A stretch of DNA of 64,000 bases, from positions 310,001 to 374,000 of the forward strand of contig CP051140.1 in the NCBI GenBank assembly GCA_001592805.2, in the 5' to 3' direction. The DNA comes from Peltaster fructicola. Taxonomy: Eukaryota; Ascomycota; Dothideomycetes. The notes beneath the pieces are model-generated. The model saw nothing but the letters and a program-made list of their open reading frames with translations. It had not been told where the DNA came from and ran no database searches. Below, in pieces: positions 21,126 through 32,351 of this stretch (positions are counted from its first letter, which is position 1; every line of letters starts with the position of its first letter). The translations under genes were made by a program, and so were the position numbers.

Positions 21126-24100
21126 ATGGCTGGATCTCGCAGCGATGCCCTGCACGATCTTGATTTGTCATTCTTAGATGACCTTCCGCCTTTGTCCATA
21201 GGCGAGGACCCAACTACGCTGCAAGAGTCGACATTAGACTTCAGCATAGACCCGATCAGCCAGCAGGCACTGGATCTTGACGAAGAGTGAGTTTGCTGCC
21301 TTGAGCAAGCATTATCTTCTAACACATCCAGCTTCGATTCCGCAACATGGGCTGCACGACTCGAGCAACATGTGACTTCGGAACCAGACTACACCAACTT
21401 CGACAGCTGGATTCCAGAGTATGTTATGTGCTGGTGGCAGGTGTAGATTGCTGATCCATACCAGGTTCCAAACACCAGCAAAGCCATGCGACTATTGCAG
21501 ATCAAAACGACTAAACTGCTACTTGGGAAAGGGACAAACCGACTGCTATCCATGTATGAGCCTCTTCCGAGAATGCAGCCTCAATTCCACTACAATGGAA
21601 GCTACAAATTACGCTGTCGACGATCGAGGCACATTCTTCGACGCCTTACACACTGTCGGAGAAGATGCTGCCATCGAGCAGGGCTCACGCACGATCGCCA
21701 AGTATCTGAAGTCGAAGCAGACTGATCAATCTGTCACCCAAGAGGATGCACCCGGTAGCTCACGACGAAATGGCATCAGATTCCCACAGTCTGCCGTCAA
21801 GATCCTTCGAGAGTGGTACCACGCACATCAAGACCATCCTTATCCGAGCGAGGAGGAAAAAGTCAGACTCGAAGCGAGCACAGCTCTCAAACCACATCAA
21901 ATTGCCAATTGGCTTGCGAACCAACGACGGAAAAACAAGGTCCTGGCCAGATCACGCCCTCGACGGGCCATCTCACCATCTGCCAGATCGCCAACTCCAG
22001 CTATAGACATTGTCGGTGCTGAAAAACCATGGGAAGAGCTCAATCCTTTAGAGAGATGGCAGCACTCTCCACCTGAGAACGAACCGGCTGCTTTCGAGAA
22101 CATCGCAGAAGCTGTTGCATCGTCCGACCTCCCTGATGGAGCATCAACACCGTCTAGCACTGGTGTCAGACGACGCAATCGGTCGAGCAATGGTTCCGGA
22201 GTGTCTGGTCGCCGAGCTGCATCCACGACATCTGCAGAAACCAGTCGAGGCAGTTCATTGTCCGCACCATCTTCGGCTGCGCAGTCCAACAGCTCTTCCC
22301 ACGGCTCGTTTGGCTCTTTCAACTCAAGTCTGGCAGGGAAGAAGGATAGAAGACGACGCAAACGTGGCATGCCACTACGACAGCCGACCGACGAGAAACG
22401 ACGCACTTTCCAGTGCACATTCTGTACTGACACCTTCAAGTCAAAGTACGACTGGACTCGGCATGAGAAGTCGCTGCATCTCTCCCTTGAGAAGTTCATT
22501 TGTGCACCACTAGGTCCGTGTATCATTGATACCAATACTGGCGACAGGATCTGCGTATACTGTGGCTTGCACAACCCCGAAGAGGGCCATGAAGACACAC
22601 ACAACCATCGTGCTTGCGAAGAGAAGGGACTAGAATCACGTACATTCTATCGCAAGGATCACTTGCGCCAGCATCTGCGTCTGATGCATGGCTGTGAATT
22701 GATACCTGGTATGGATGCATGGAAGTTCACGACAACAAACGTCAACAGTCGTTGTGGCTTCTGTGCGCAACGATTCGCGCTTTGGCAAGACAGGGTGGAC
22801 CATCTGACTGTGCACTTCAGAGCTGGTACCCGCATGATCGACTGGAAGGGCTGTCGTGGTCTGGATCCAGCTGTCGCAGCCATGGTCACAAACGCAATGC
22901 CACCATATCTCATTGGCATCGAATCTCTCAGCCCAAATCCGTTCAGTGCCACGAACGAAGGTCCCATGCATGTCTTTGATGATCAAGCACATGCTGTAGC
23001 GTGCGATGCGCAACTTCCAGCACAAAAGCAACAGTCGCCTGAAGGTCTCTCCCCAAAAGCGACTTGTTGGGAGATATTGACAATCGCCCTTGGCAGATAT
23101 GCTAACGAGATGGTCACGAAAGGCATAGTACTCACTGATGAGATGCTGCAGTCACAGGCTCGGTTAATATTGTACGACAGTGATGATACGTGGAACCAGA
23201 CAGCAGCGGATAACCCAGAATGGCTTGATTTGTTCAAGAAGGGCCACGGTCTTGACCTTATCCCGTCCAAGATTGGCGGACAGGGTCAAAAGGTGCCAGA
23301 AGATCTGGAATGGTACTCAGATCTCGGCGTCCGCATACCATTCTTCGTCCAGCTTGAGCAATACAACAGAGTACAGAACGAGGAGGCGCTTAAGAATGGT
23401 ACCGGTGGTCGAGCACGAAAAGAATGTCGAGCACGAAAAGAAGCCGTGACGAGCGACATGATGCGATCTGTCTTCCATCAGCTCACACAGGAGGGTGTCC
23501 TCCATAGTGCAGAAGTGGCATGCCCGCACGAGACGTGCACACAGAACACTGTCGACTGTGACTTCATGGATGAAGGTCAGAAGCTTCAACGTCAACTTCG
23601 ATGGTGCAACAGCAGCGTCACATCCTTAAATGCTGCACCTTTGGCCAAGTTCATAGGCCTCGCAAAGTCTGGTGTGCCTGTCGCCGCCACGACAACGACA
23701 TGCGAAGATACTGCTGCTCTTCGTGCCGCCAAGGCCCGGGCGAAGTGTCTTGAGAATCTTCAATGGGGAGAGGTGGACTGCTGTCCCTTCAGAGAGCAGA
23801 TTGACATCCTTGGCGATCGACGAGACGCATTTAATGCGCAACAAGCACAGTACGCTGCTCGAAAAGTACACAGTAAGGGATGCCTTATGGAAGATGCTGC
23901 GAATGGTGACTCGTACTTCCCATACCACCGTGCGGAACTGCCAGCTGATCGAGCACGCAACTTCGCAACCATCACTGGCCCGTGGGAGGACTCTGGTGTA
24001 ATGCCACAATCACTATCGACTGTTGAACAGCCAGCGACGACTACCGGAGCCATGATGGAGTTTCTTGGGCCACTGCTGGGACAGGGACTGCCATTCAGCA

Positions 24101-24354
24101 CTGATATCGAGACCTCCTCAATGACGATACCGACGACTACAGCTATGCAAGATGATATCTTGCAGGCTACCGATTTTGCGATGCTCGACACCATAGGCGA
24201 TCTGCCTGATTGTGAAGTGTTCGAGTCTGCTCTCAATGATCAAGAGCTGGTGTCCGCTCCACGCACAATGGAAGAGACATCCGATCGTCACATGCAGGAT
24301 GAGCTCAACTTCGACGAGGTGTTCAACATGGACATAGATGCTGGGACTAATTGA
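21126..24354 (+). CDS. Transcription factor with Zn2Cys6, homeodomain (KN) and C2H2 fingers
   Basis: Three exons: 21126-21286, 21332-21418 and 21465-24354, with introns of 45 and 46 nt; 1,045 aa. Residues about 90-119 carry six cysteines spaced CX2CX6CX8CX2CX6C, a fungal binuclear zinc cluster. Residues about 183-241 are a TALE/KN-type homeodomain, recognisable by HPYPSEEEK and the recognition helix QIANWLANQRRKNK. A Ser-rich linker follows. Then come classical C2H2 fingers: CTFC...H...H near residue 397, and a further CGFC...H...H near 511, with an irregular Cys/His segment between. The C-terminus is acidic and Gln/Thr-rich, suiting an activation domain. The product is a nuclear DNA-binding regulator. 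Its targets are unknown. The pairing of homeodomain and C2H2 is known in fungi; the extra Zn2Cys6 cluster is the notable part. Confidence 0.87.
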
Positions 24355-24436
24355 GATGAGATAATGCTAAAGCAAATATTAGTACAATATATGAAGATCA
24401 CGATATTGATCACGAAACTCCTTTTCTCGTGCTGCT

Positions 24437-26741
24437 CTACAGGACCACTCTGATTGTTTTTGCGACAGATGGTACCCCGTCGACAACAGCAAATAGATAG
24501 TAGGCACCGGGAATGAGCACACCGCTGTCACTTGGCAATTTGATCATGAAGCTCGAACCGTTTCTCGTGGCTGTCACTGGGATGCGGCGTTGATCCGTAT
24601 TGACCGAATGTGTTGAACTCCCAAAACGAAGCAGTGCAAAGGTCGCAACTTGACTCTTCTTCATGTTCACGGTGATCGTGCTGCCGACTCGGGGTGCGGT
24701 GTTCGACACAAAGCTGATGACTGGCCGAACCACAGCAGATCCATCAGCTTTAAACAGATATGGCGGACTGAAGATCTGACCATCGGCGTGATCGACTGTC
24801 CTGTCGCAGGACGCTGGAATATAGGTTAGTGTGGTAGTTTGGACGTGAGGCTGTGCACTCACCATCAGAGTTACCAGGACCACGGGTGTAGCATAGACCT
24901 CCGCCACCGCTCCAGACTCTGGCATCAGGAAGGAGAAGCGCCTCCGAGTGATAGTTTCGTGGTACTGCCTCTCTGGCCATCTTTGTCCAACCGTTTGTGG
25001 TTGGATTATAGATCTCTGCTGCCATTGCACCGTCTGTGTCCGTGAAGACGAATGATCTTCTCTGACCGCCAGTGACGAGTACGGTGCCATCAGGAAGGAC
25101 GACTGCGTTAGTGAAGCCACGCGCGAAGTTCATATCGGCGATACGGTTGACTGATGAAGGAGTGTCTGGGTCGCCAATAGATGTGATGTGTGCAATGGAT
25201 ACAGCGTCACTGTCAGTGTAGTTTGCACTACCTATGGCTTGTTAGCTTTGCGTCCGATCATTAGAGATAGTACTCACCTCCAGCACTGAGGATCTTGCCA
25301 ACATCAAACATGACGTTGACGCCACACATCTGATCATCGGAATCAGGTCGAGTGCCGGCGAGAGTCGTCGATCCGTTGCCCGCGGTGCCGTACCACTGTG
25401 AGGTTGTTAGCACGACGTTATGCAAAGAGCTAGGCATGCTGACATGTTGACTCTTACTAGGTCCAGCCTGGAAGATGGAACCGTTCTTCCAAGCATAAAG
25501 CCATGCATGGTTATCTGTCCTCCAAGGTCCTCCCGCATCATTCGTCAACATTGGCTGGACCTCACAGCCATTCAGCAGCGTCCAAGTATTGGCCTTTGGA
25601 TCGAACACTTCGCCATCCTACCATGGAACACCGTTTTGACCAGTGATACCACCTGAGTAACAGCCACCAATGGTGAAGACATGTCCATTCGACAGAGTCG
25701 CGGAGGAATGATATCCTCGAGGGACCTGCATATCTGGTCCACGAGTAAAGCCATTTGTGGAAGGGTCGTATAGACTTGTGACTTCAGCATTGGAGCCACC
25801 AGTGATCATGATACGGCCCTCCTCGACTGTGCTCATGCCAGGACAGAACATATCGTGATGTGTGTTGAAGACAGGCCTTTGTGAGATGTCACCAGTCTTG
25901 AAGTTGTAGTCGGCGTACTGTGTATAGCCTGGTGCTCCTCCAAAGTCGTAATCGCTGCAGGACGGAGAAAACCAGTAATCAAGAGGAGTCTGGGTAGGAA
26001 GGCACAACATATGCTGCCACCGAACTGACTGGTAAGCGGATAAAGTCAGACCAACTGCTCTGCTTTAATCGATCAATCGTTGGTGTGATCTAGATGGTGG
26101 TAAACTGCTTGTTGAGCGCCCAGATGAGCGTAGCATTAGGGTTGAGGTCCTTTACATGGCACACCTTGTTTATCCTGCCGTACACGGCTTTGATGCAGCC
26201 TTCGACCGTGCTACAAAGCTGTGCACAATCATTTAAGCCCTGGATGTTCTGGACTATCTGTGCTGAAAAGGCAGTCTGTGCCTTGACAATTTGCATACCT
26301 GGGATCGGAGGCCGATGTGTAGTTGCTCTTCGTGAAAGGGCATGTCGCGATGACAGTACCCTCCTTCAAGGTGTTATTGAGTCGGATGGCATCCCATCGT
26401 TTGTCGGATGCCCATATGAGATCAGCCCTGTTGTCCTTGATGTGACAGTTCTGTGTCTGTGTATCGTACACAGCTCGAATGTACAGCCCATCGTTATCAC
26501 ACGTACTGGCGCACTCGGTTGACGACGCTATGTTGCCTATGGACTTCAAGGTAGGGGCCTGAAAACCTATACCAGCGCAGACAGCGTACGTGCCTCCTGT
26601 TGGACCAGTCACAGACTTCTCGGCAGTTGGACAAGTATCCAATGCTGAGATGAATGCGGACATAAGGAAAGCAGCCAAAGCGACTGAGCGTGCAGCCGTA
26701 GTGAAGGATCGGAAGGAGAAGACGTAGGATCGATTGCTCAT
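24437..26741 (-). pseudogene. Decayed PAN-domain / galactose oxidase-like (AA5) gene
   Basis: The minus strand reads from an ATG at 26741 through a signal peptide, two PAN/Apple-like Cys modules and a kelch-type copper radical oxidase (AA5) with a C-terminal DUF1929 domain, ending at 24437. Oxidase hallmarks are intact: HDMFCPG (cross-linked Cys), RGYHSSATL (partner Tyr), RNYHSEALLLPD (Tyr-His copper ligands) and DHADGQIFSPPYL (His ligand). Introns at 25396-25443, 25232-25277 and 24814-24862 look normal. However, there are in-frame stops at 26092-26090, 25981-25979 and 25620-25618. There are also frame changes between about 26310 and 26230, and between about 25979 and 25945. The first stop lies exactly in frame between the PAN part and the oxidase part, so they were one gene. 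All three stops (TAG, TGA, TAG) could come from CAG, CGA and CAG by one C-to-T change. Confidence 0.8.
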
Positions 26742-27453
26742 GGGGAGTATCCAGCATATAACACCACTTACACATCGTGAGTACGAGGTCTCTTCATTTA
26801 GCTCTGGCAAGCACTAGAACATCTCGTACGAGGTCGCTCGAGAGCCCTTGAGCGAGATCACTGGCATATCAGGAACTAGCTGATGATGCCAAGAGCACTT
26901 TGGGGCACTGCAGGAGACTAGAGTAGTTCGACACTGGTGATGCTTGAGGTGGGATCGTGCTTGGATTGCAGTCGAGAGCAGAACGTCAAGCATTCTCTCA
27001 TTGTCTTGGCGCAGGAACTATCGATGGTGGAGATGATCAATTGTGTTGAAAGGCGCAAAGAATTCGAAAGGGTCCCAAAAAGATCTCAGCCGCACATACC
27101 AACGGTCTTCATGTGGTCCCGACTTCGTGGAAGCTCATGATCGCGCAGGAACGCTTTTAGATGCAATCAGGGCATGAAGAATATTATTTTGATCCATATC
27201 AGATTGGGAGCTGATAAGCTGTCCGAAGGAGAGACTGGCACACTGCTGGTCAGCATGAGGTTCAGAGCAGGGCTGAACGGGAGACCTGCTGTTGGGGCAA
27301 TAGTTCGGACTACCTATCGACTGCTTCATTCTGTCCTTTGATGGACATGATATCATTGTTCATTGCTTGTCGTCTCTCATGCGTGTCGTCCGTAATGCAA
27401 ACCCTCGTAGAACACCGCGCTATGCATCCTGGCAATCATTCGTATCGTTGATT
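26742..27453. other. Intergenic, nothing recognised
   Basis: About 710 bp upstream of the decayed oxidase and downstream of CSN1. No coding frame or repeat is supported until the CSN1 3' duplication begins. Confidence 0.4.
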
Positions 27454-27527
27454 TAAGTTATCGTCTGCTGACACCACACCGGAGCATCATATACTCTAGG
27501 TCATCATTTGCTGGGACCACACCGGAG
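27454..27527. repeat. Imperfect ~31-bp duplication of the CSN1 3' end
   Basis: The segment 27497-27527, holding the last codons and stop of the CSN1 gene on the minus strand, recurs at 27454-27484, an offset of 43 bp. About 24 of 30 positions match, including a run of 12 (ACCACACCGGAG). Read on the minus strand, the extra copy would encode PVWCQQTIT and a stop, against PVWSQQMMT and a stop in the gene. It is therefore a diverged copy of the gene's ending. Confidence 0.65.
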
Positions 27528-28938
27528 TCTGGCCCTTCGGACTGGCCAGCTCCAGTCGAGCCAGGGTGACATTGATCTTGTGGAGTCTTTGGAGAAGTGT
27601 TTGTTCGACCTCAGCAGCTGCAGCCAGGGCATCGACCTGTGTCTTTGTCCTACGATCGTGCTGTGGAGCCAGCAATACTCCGTTGACCACGTCCAGACGA
27701 GCATTCAGAGAGCCCTCATCGATCATAGAGATGAGCTCGGCTTCTAGCTGCTCTATAGGCGGCATACTACCCGCGAATGGTCCGAATGTCTCGACCAGAG
27801 AGCTCAGCGAAATCTGCGAGAAGGATGAGAAATGCGAGATGATGCTCTTCTCACGAATCTTTGCAAACAGGCGATCAACGTGAGATCCCTGTGGTGTGCC
27901 ATATCCAATACCCAGGAAGACATCGAGATTCCAGTCCGAGTAGTATCGGCCCAGAGTGTCGAGTGCTGCTCGGTACTTGCCAGTCGTGAAGAGGGTAATG
28001 GCTTTGCGAATGTGTGGTTCTAGCTCGAGAAATGATCTGAAGCTGCCTCCCAGTATATCGTTGGTGAGCTCTTCAACCGTAAGTGACGCAAGTGCAGTGA
28101 GTCCACCATAGATGGCAATGTCGTTGGCTGATGCACAAGTACGGGTGAAATCGAAGCCCTGCACAGCGCCGCCAGAGGCGAAGCTAGAGTTCATCTGTGC
28201 AAACGATAGCGCGGCATCTCGATACTGTGACTGTCCTAAACATGCGATGCCCTTGGATGCCAGGATGATTGGTTTCAGTCGTGCTTCTTCTTCCGTCTTC
28301 ACCCCAGAACTGCTCAGTCGGCTTGCTTGTGCAGTCACTGAGCCGAAATGTCCTTGTGGTGATCCTCCAGACTCTGATGCGGAAACTGCTTGTACCAAGG
28401 CTGTGAAGAGTAGGCGTAGTGTCATGCCTGCAACGTGTGTAGGTGTCGTGCAGAAGTCCCGCATCTTGCCAAACGCTGTGTATGCAGCGTGGTAGCCATA
28501 CTGTGTCTGCGCTGCCTGCTTGGCGACCGACTCTTTACCCTGTGGTATTGCAGGTCCACCTGTGAGTAGCAGGTGTGTGGCCAAATCTTCTTGACCCATG
28601 CGTATGCTCTCTCGAATCAGGTTGTTCTTGTAGCCTCGTAGTTCTCCCTCGAGCCTTGCCAGCTCGCGTTTGTTCGCGTCATCTTGGCGTGCAATCCAGT
28701 CGTCGTCGATGTCTACAGGGTAGCCGAGTGTCACGGATAGCTCGATTAGGCTGCGATACATGCCGACATCCTTGCCAGCCTTTGCGGCGTTCAGGGCGAG
28801 TGTGAGAGCCTGGTGGGCTATAGCAGGGCAGTTGGCGGCAACATGGCGGAGACGCAGGGCGAGGAGTGGTCCCGTGTAGTTGGATGACCAGCTGTCGAGG
28901 TCGAAAGTTGGCGGTGCTAGGACGGCAGGCCTCGCCAT
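27496..28938 (-). CDS. csn1: COP9 signalosome complex subunit 1
   Basis: Single exon, 480 aa, close to the usual length of CSN1. The COP9 signalosome removes Nedd8 from cullins and so tunes ubiquitin ligases; in filamentous fungi it affects light response, sexual development and secondary metabolism. The N-terminal half has the helical repeats of this subunit (ALRLRHVAANCP, MYRSLIELSVTLGYPVD, the TPTHVAGMTLRLLF segment). The C-terminal PCI domain runs at about residues 290-420 and includes the YRAALDTLGRYYSDWNLD helix, the winged-helix part around SLSSLVETFGPFAG, and LNARLDVVNGVLL. The chosen ATG at 28938 gives MARPAVLAPP; a 12-codon in-frame extension starts at 28971. A Ser/Gly-rich insertion near residues 190-215 is variable. 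The subunit identification rests on overall similarity and length, so another PCI subunit (RPN7-like) is a less likely alternative. Confidence 0.87.
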   Translation of the reverse strand: MARPAVLAPPTFDLDSWSSNYTGPLLALRLRHVAANCPAIAHQALTLALNAAKAGKDVGMYRSLIELSVTLGYPVDIDDDWIARQDDANKRELARLEGELRGYKNNLIRESIRMGQEDLATHLLLTGGPAIPQGKESVAKQAAQTQYGYHAAYTAFGKMRDFCTTPTHVAGMTLRLLFTALVQAVSASESGGSPQGHFGSVTAQASRLSSSGVKTEEEARLKPIILASKGIACLGQSQYRDAALSFAQMNSSFASGGAVQGFDFTRTCASANDIAIYGGLTALASLTVEELTNDILGGSFRSFLELEPHIRKAITLFTTGKYRAALDTLGRYYSDWNLDVFLGIGYGTPQGSHVDRLFAKIREKSIISHFSSFSQISLSSLVETFGPFAGSMPPIEQLEAELISMIDEGSLNARLDVVNGVLLAPQHDRRTKTQVDALAAAAEVEQTLLQRLHKINVTLARLELASPKGQTPVWSQQMMT

Positions 28939-29613
28939 GGTTGTGAGGTAAGTTTCGTGATGTATGAGCAATAGCTACGAGTATGTCATAGAAAGTGGCT
29001 GCGATTGAGGTCCGTGCTTAACATGACTTCACTGACAATGGGTGTGAACCAGGAGTGAATGTCGCCAAGGCACACGCTGCTTCAGCAAACGCACACACAT
29101 CGATCGTAACATCGAGAGTAGCAGTGACGGTCCTGCTGCTGCTAGGAACAAGTCTTCCGTGTCTGCCAGCCAGAGACCATCCCCGCCTCAATGTTCACTA
29201 TCATGATGGGCACACCAGAGTCATTTAATGGCGCCTCAGAAGTCGACCTTACCACGATCGTACATACCAAATATCGCTATGCACCCAGTCTACCTCCTAC
29301 ACAAGATCCGGCTGGTCATAATTCAACTTCCGTACACTGTCATCCTGCTGTCATCAGCCTGGCTGACTTCGTAAGCTCTACCGATAGCATAGCAGCGCAA
29401 CAGGTCCGGCATACGCTGTAGAGGGTGAGAACGAGAACGCCATGATTCTAACAGGGTCTTTCAGCCACGATCGCGATATGAGGTAGTGGTTCTAGCAATA
29501 CACTTTATGAAGATCTATTTGATCCATATCATGTAGTGATGCTCCTCATAAATCATCACAGCAGAACACCTTTTGTAATGAAATGCAGTGATATTCTCGA
29601 TTGCACATGCCGA
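28939..29613. other. Intergenic, CSN1 promoter region
   Basis: 675 bp between two minus-strand genes. A 76-codon open frame at 29191-29421 (+) has no recognisable features. The segment must include the CSN1 promoter and the terminator of the next transporter gene. Confidence 0.4.
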
Positions 29614-31526
29614 TTAGAGCTTGCGGCGGTTTACAGCAGCGAAACTGTTGGCACGAGATGCTGAAGGAGTTCCTCTTGGCGTACCGCGTGGTGTGACACG
29701 GTTCTCGCCAAAGAATCGGTTCTGCTGGCTGTATCGACGTTCAGTCATACCAGGACGAGATGCACCTGTAAAGTCAGCCAAGAGTGGAAGCGGTGACGAC
29801 TCGTACTCACTGCCTTGTCTGTCGATCAAAATATGGCTTGCACGACGACCAGGGTGCTCGCCATCCCCTCCTCGTGCGTCTGCAAGCTGTTGTGCAAACG
29901 GTGAGCGCTTGCGAAGAACAGGACCCTTCCAGTAGATGACGTAGACTGCGATGACCAGGACGAACGAAATGCAGAAGAGAATAGTGGAAGCGTATTCTAG
30001 ATTCCTGCCAGTGTCTGCTCCGATGTTCGAGAAGAACGGAATGGCTGGTACTGTGAGGACACCTGCCAGGAAGTCACGAGACCAGCCGTTACCACCTGTT
30101 GCCGAAGCCGAGTATGGTCCGTAAGCACAGATCATGTAGTCAATGGTAGCCACTATCGACTGTTAGTGTTGTATAAAGTCATTGTCGTTCGACTTACTGT
30201 AGATAGAATAGTTTGCGATACCGACAATTGCGGCAAAGATCATAGAGCCTATCCAATGAATTGGCGGACCTTGAATCGTCCAGGCAAATCCAATGAGTCC
30301 GATAGGCAAGCATGGCGCAGTCCAGAGAAGGAATTTGAGACGAGATTCGTACTGAGCTCGCTCGTCCTCGGGATGCTCTTGTCTCTCTTTGATGTTGCGT
30401 TTGATAGCAGGAATGAAGAGGAGCCATGCAATGATGTAGCCAACACCTATAGAGATGAAGGATAGACCAATCTCAATGGTGCCGAATCCCCACTGCTGGT
30501 ACACTAAAGCGAAGGACTGGATGAACATGAAGATCAGGGCGTCGGAGAAGCCTGAAAGTAGAGAAAGGACCAGGACGATCGGCTCAGTCAAGAACATCTT
30601 AAATGGTCGAATCCAGGTAATGAGGATTTCCTTGGCAGAGAAGCGATCTTTGTATGGCACCAACTCGTCAGGACCCCAGATGTTGGCGTTACCTTCTGCT
30701 CGTCGCTTCTTGGCGATCCTGTTCATGATCCTGGTAGTACGTGTCTCTGGGACAGTGAAGAAATGTACAGCCTGCACGAAGCCACCAAGGATGAGCTGGA
30801 TCCAGATTGACCATCTCCAGTTGAGGAACTGCTGGCTGAAGCCACCAACGATAGGGCCAAGGACGGAGCCGCCAACTGAGGAGAAGACAACGTACGCCAC
30901 GGCATATTGCTGATGGTCGGACTCCCACATATCAGCAATCATTCCGAGAGTTACTGATCCGCCAGCTGACGAGAGACCACCCAGGGCGCGACCAACCATG
31001 ACGGTCGCAAAGTTCGGTGCAAGAGCTACTGGAAGCTGCCAGATGTTGACGAGGAAGAGAGAAAGCTGGATGATTGGCCATCGACCAAACTCCTCGGACC
31101 ATGGAGCCCAAAGCTCGCAGCCAAAGGCGTACAGAACCAGGAAGATCATAGCACCGCATCGTGCGGCCTGTTCGCTGACATTGAACTCTTCGGAGATGCC
31201 GGGAATGGCATTGGAGTAGAGAGAGGTGTTGAAGTTCATGGACACTTGAATCCAGAAGATGACAGTGAGAATATACCACTTCTTCCACTTGGGAAGCAAA
31301 ATCCAAGCTCTTCATAGCAGTCGTCCTCTGTGATCTCATACTTGTCGTTGGTACCGATCTTCTCGAGCTTACCGCCGTCGCTTCGCTTGCGGGCCTCAGT
31401 ATCTGACAGTGATCGATCTGAGCTTCCCTTCTCTTCGTCTATATGGTCTTCGAGCTTCTCATTGGGCTCTGTGATATCGTTTTGGTTGAGCACTGTGGCC
31501 GGCTCATCGGCGAAGTGTGCAGGCAT
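29614..31526 (-). CDS. MFS transporter, DHA1 (TPO/FLR-like), with one frame break
   Basis: Minus-strand gene from the ATG at 31526 to 29614, with an intron at 30153-30197 (GTAAGT donor). It should encode a plasma-membrane proton antiporter for drugs, polyamines or metabolites. The N-terminal ~75 residues are acidic and end in YEITEDDCYEELGF, the conserved lead into helix 1. Then follow WYILTVIFWIQVSMNFNTSLY, the MFS loop 2-3 (SEEFGRWP), and the GRALGGLSSAGGSVTLG helix 4. Helix 5 has the antiporter motif GGSVLGPIVGG, and LFIPA lies late in the protein. The C-terminal tail is basic with a repeated TPRG motif. At about 31291-31293 the frame shifts by one base between the two exactly abutting conserved segments, with no usable splice sites. 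This is either a real disabling change or an indel error in a GGG run. Confidence 0.82.
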
Positions 31527-32351
31527 GTTGTGAGCAGTAGCGATGGAATGTAGGCGTGAATATCGATCAGTTGGTGAAGAACCGTAGACTCTGGGCTCAA
31601 GCAGAGGATAATTATACCAGACCCTGTTCACATGAGAATGAAGAGGTTAGCAATGATGAGAAAAATCTTTGGACAAGACCAAGAGCTTATTGTGGACCGG
31701 TCATGAGTGCAATGCGGAGGAGAGTGAATACGATGACGTCGTTGGTCGCGCTTGCTGTACCGAGCTTACATTATAACGTCGTCTCTGTGGCTAGCATCAA
31801 ATCCTGCACGACTGAAGCAGCAAGTTTTCGACAATCACGGCACACTAAGCGCAGAGAGAGCTTGGCGAGCGCGAATCGCATCGAAATTGTCTTTGCATAA
31901 GCTTGATCATGAGATCACAAGGCTTGTCTGATCATCACAAGACATGTATGCCGAAGTACTCATCAACCATACGCGCCCGTTAGGGTGACAATACCATCTT
32001 CGCCATCCTACGACGCGACGACGAATCCTTTCTCAGCCTGACAGCCGCTTGCAGCTTATCTCGCAGAGACTTGGCGCAAAGTACCACCCATGTAACAGCA
32101 AGACACCCCGCACCATCTTCACCATTGTGTGTCATCACGATTGTGCTGACGACAGAGGAGCAGGCTGCGTCTGCACGACAAGTTGCCGCTGGCAGGGATG
32201 ATAAATGCAGTCTGTGGGACTATCGGTCGCGCGACAGCAAGAGCCCGTCACTTGAAAGACATCGAAGAGATGAACTTGAGGAGCATGCGTTGTCCACCTA
32301 GCTACGACACTCCATCTTGCGATCTATATCAGCGCAAGGAGTACGTTCAAT
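31527..32351. other. Intergenic, nothing recognised
   Basis: About 825 bp between the transporter start and the hydrolase stop, both on the minus strand. No supported gene. It should contain the transporter promoter; ATAATTATACC near 31608-31618 is a possible TATA region. Confidence 0.4.

Noticed and set aside
24437-26741. Explaining the oxidase locus as two separate intact genes (a small PAN protein and an oxidase)
   Set aside because: The oxidase part would lack a start and still contain two stops and a frame change; the PAN part also has a frame change, and the two parts are in the same frame across the separating stop.
29191-29421. 76-codon open frame upstream of CSN1
   Set aside because: No recognisable features, and it lies where the CSN1 promoter is expected.
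27185-29535. A 13-bp word (TTGATCCATATCA) on both sides of the CSN1 gene
   Set aside because: Many 13-bp matches are expected by chance in 64 kb; no target-site or terminal-repeat structure surrounds them.
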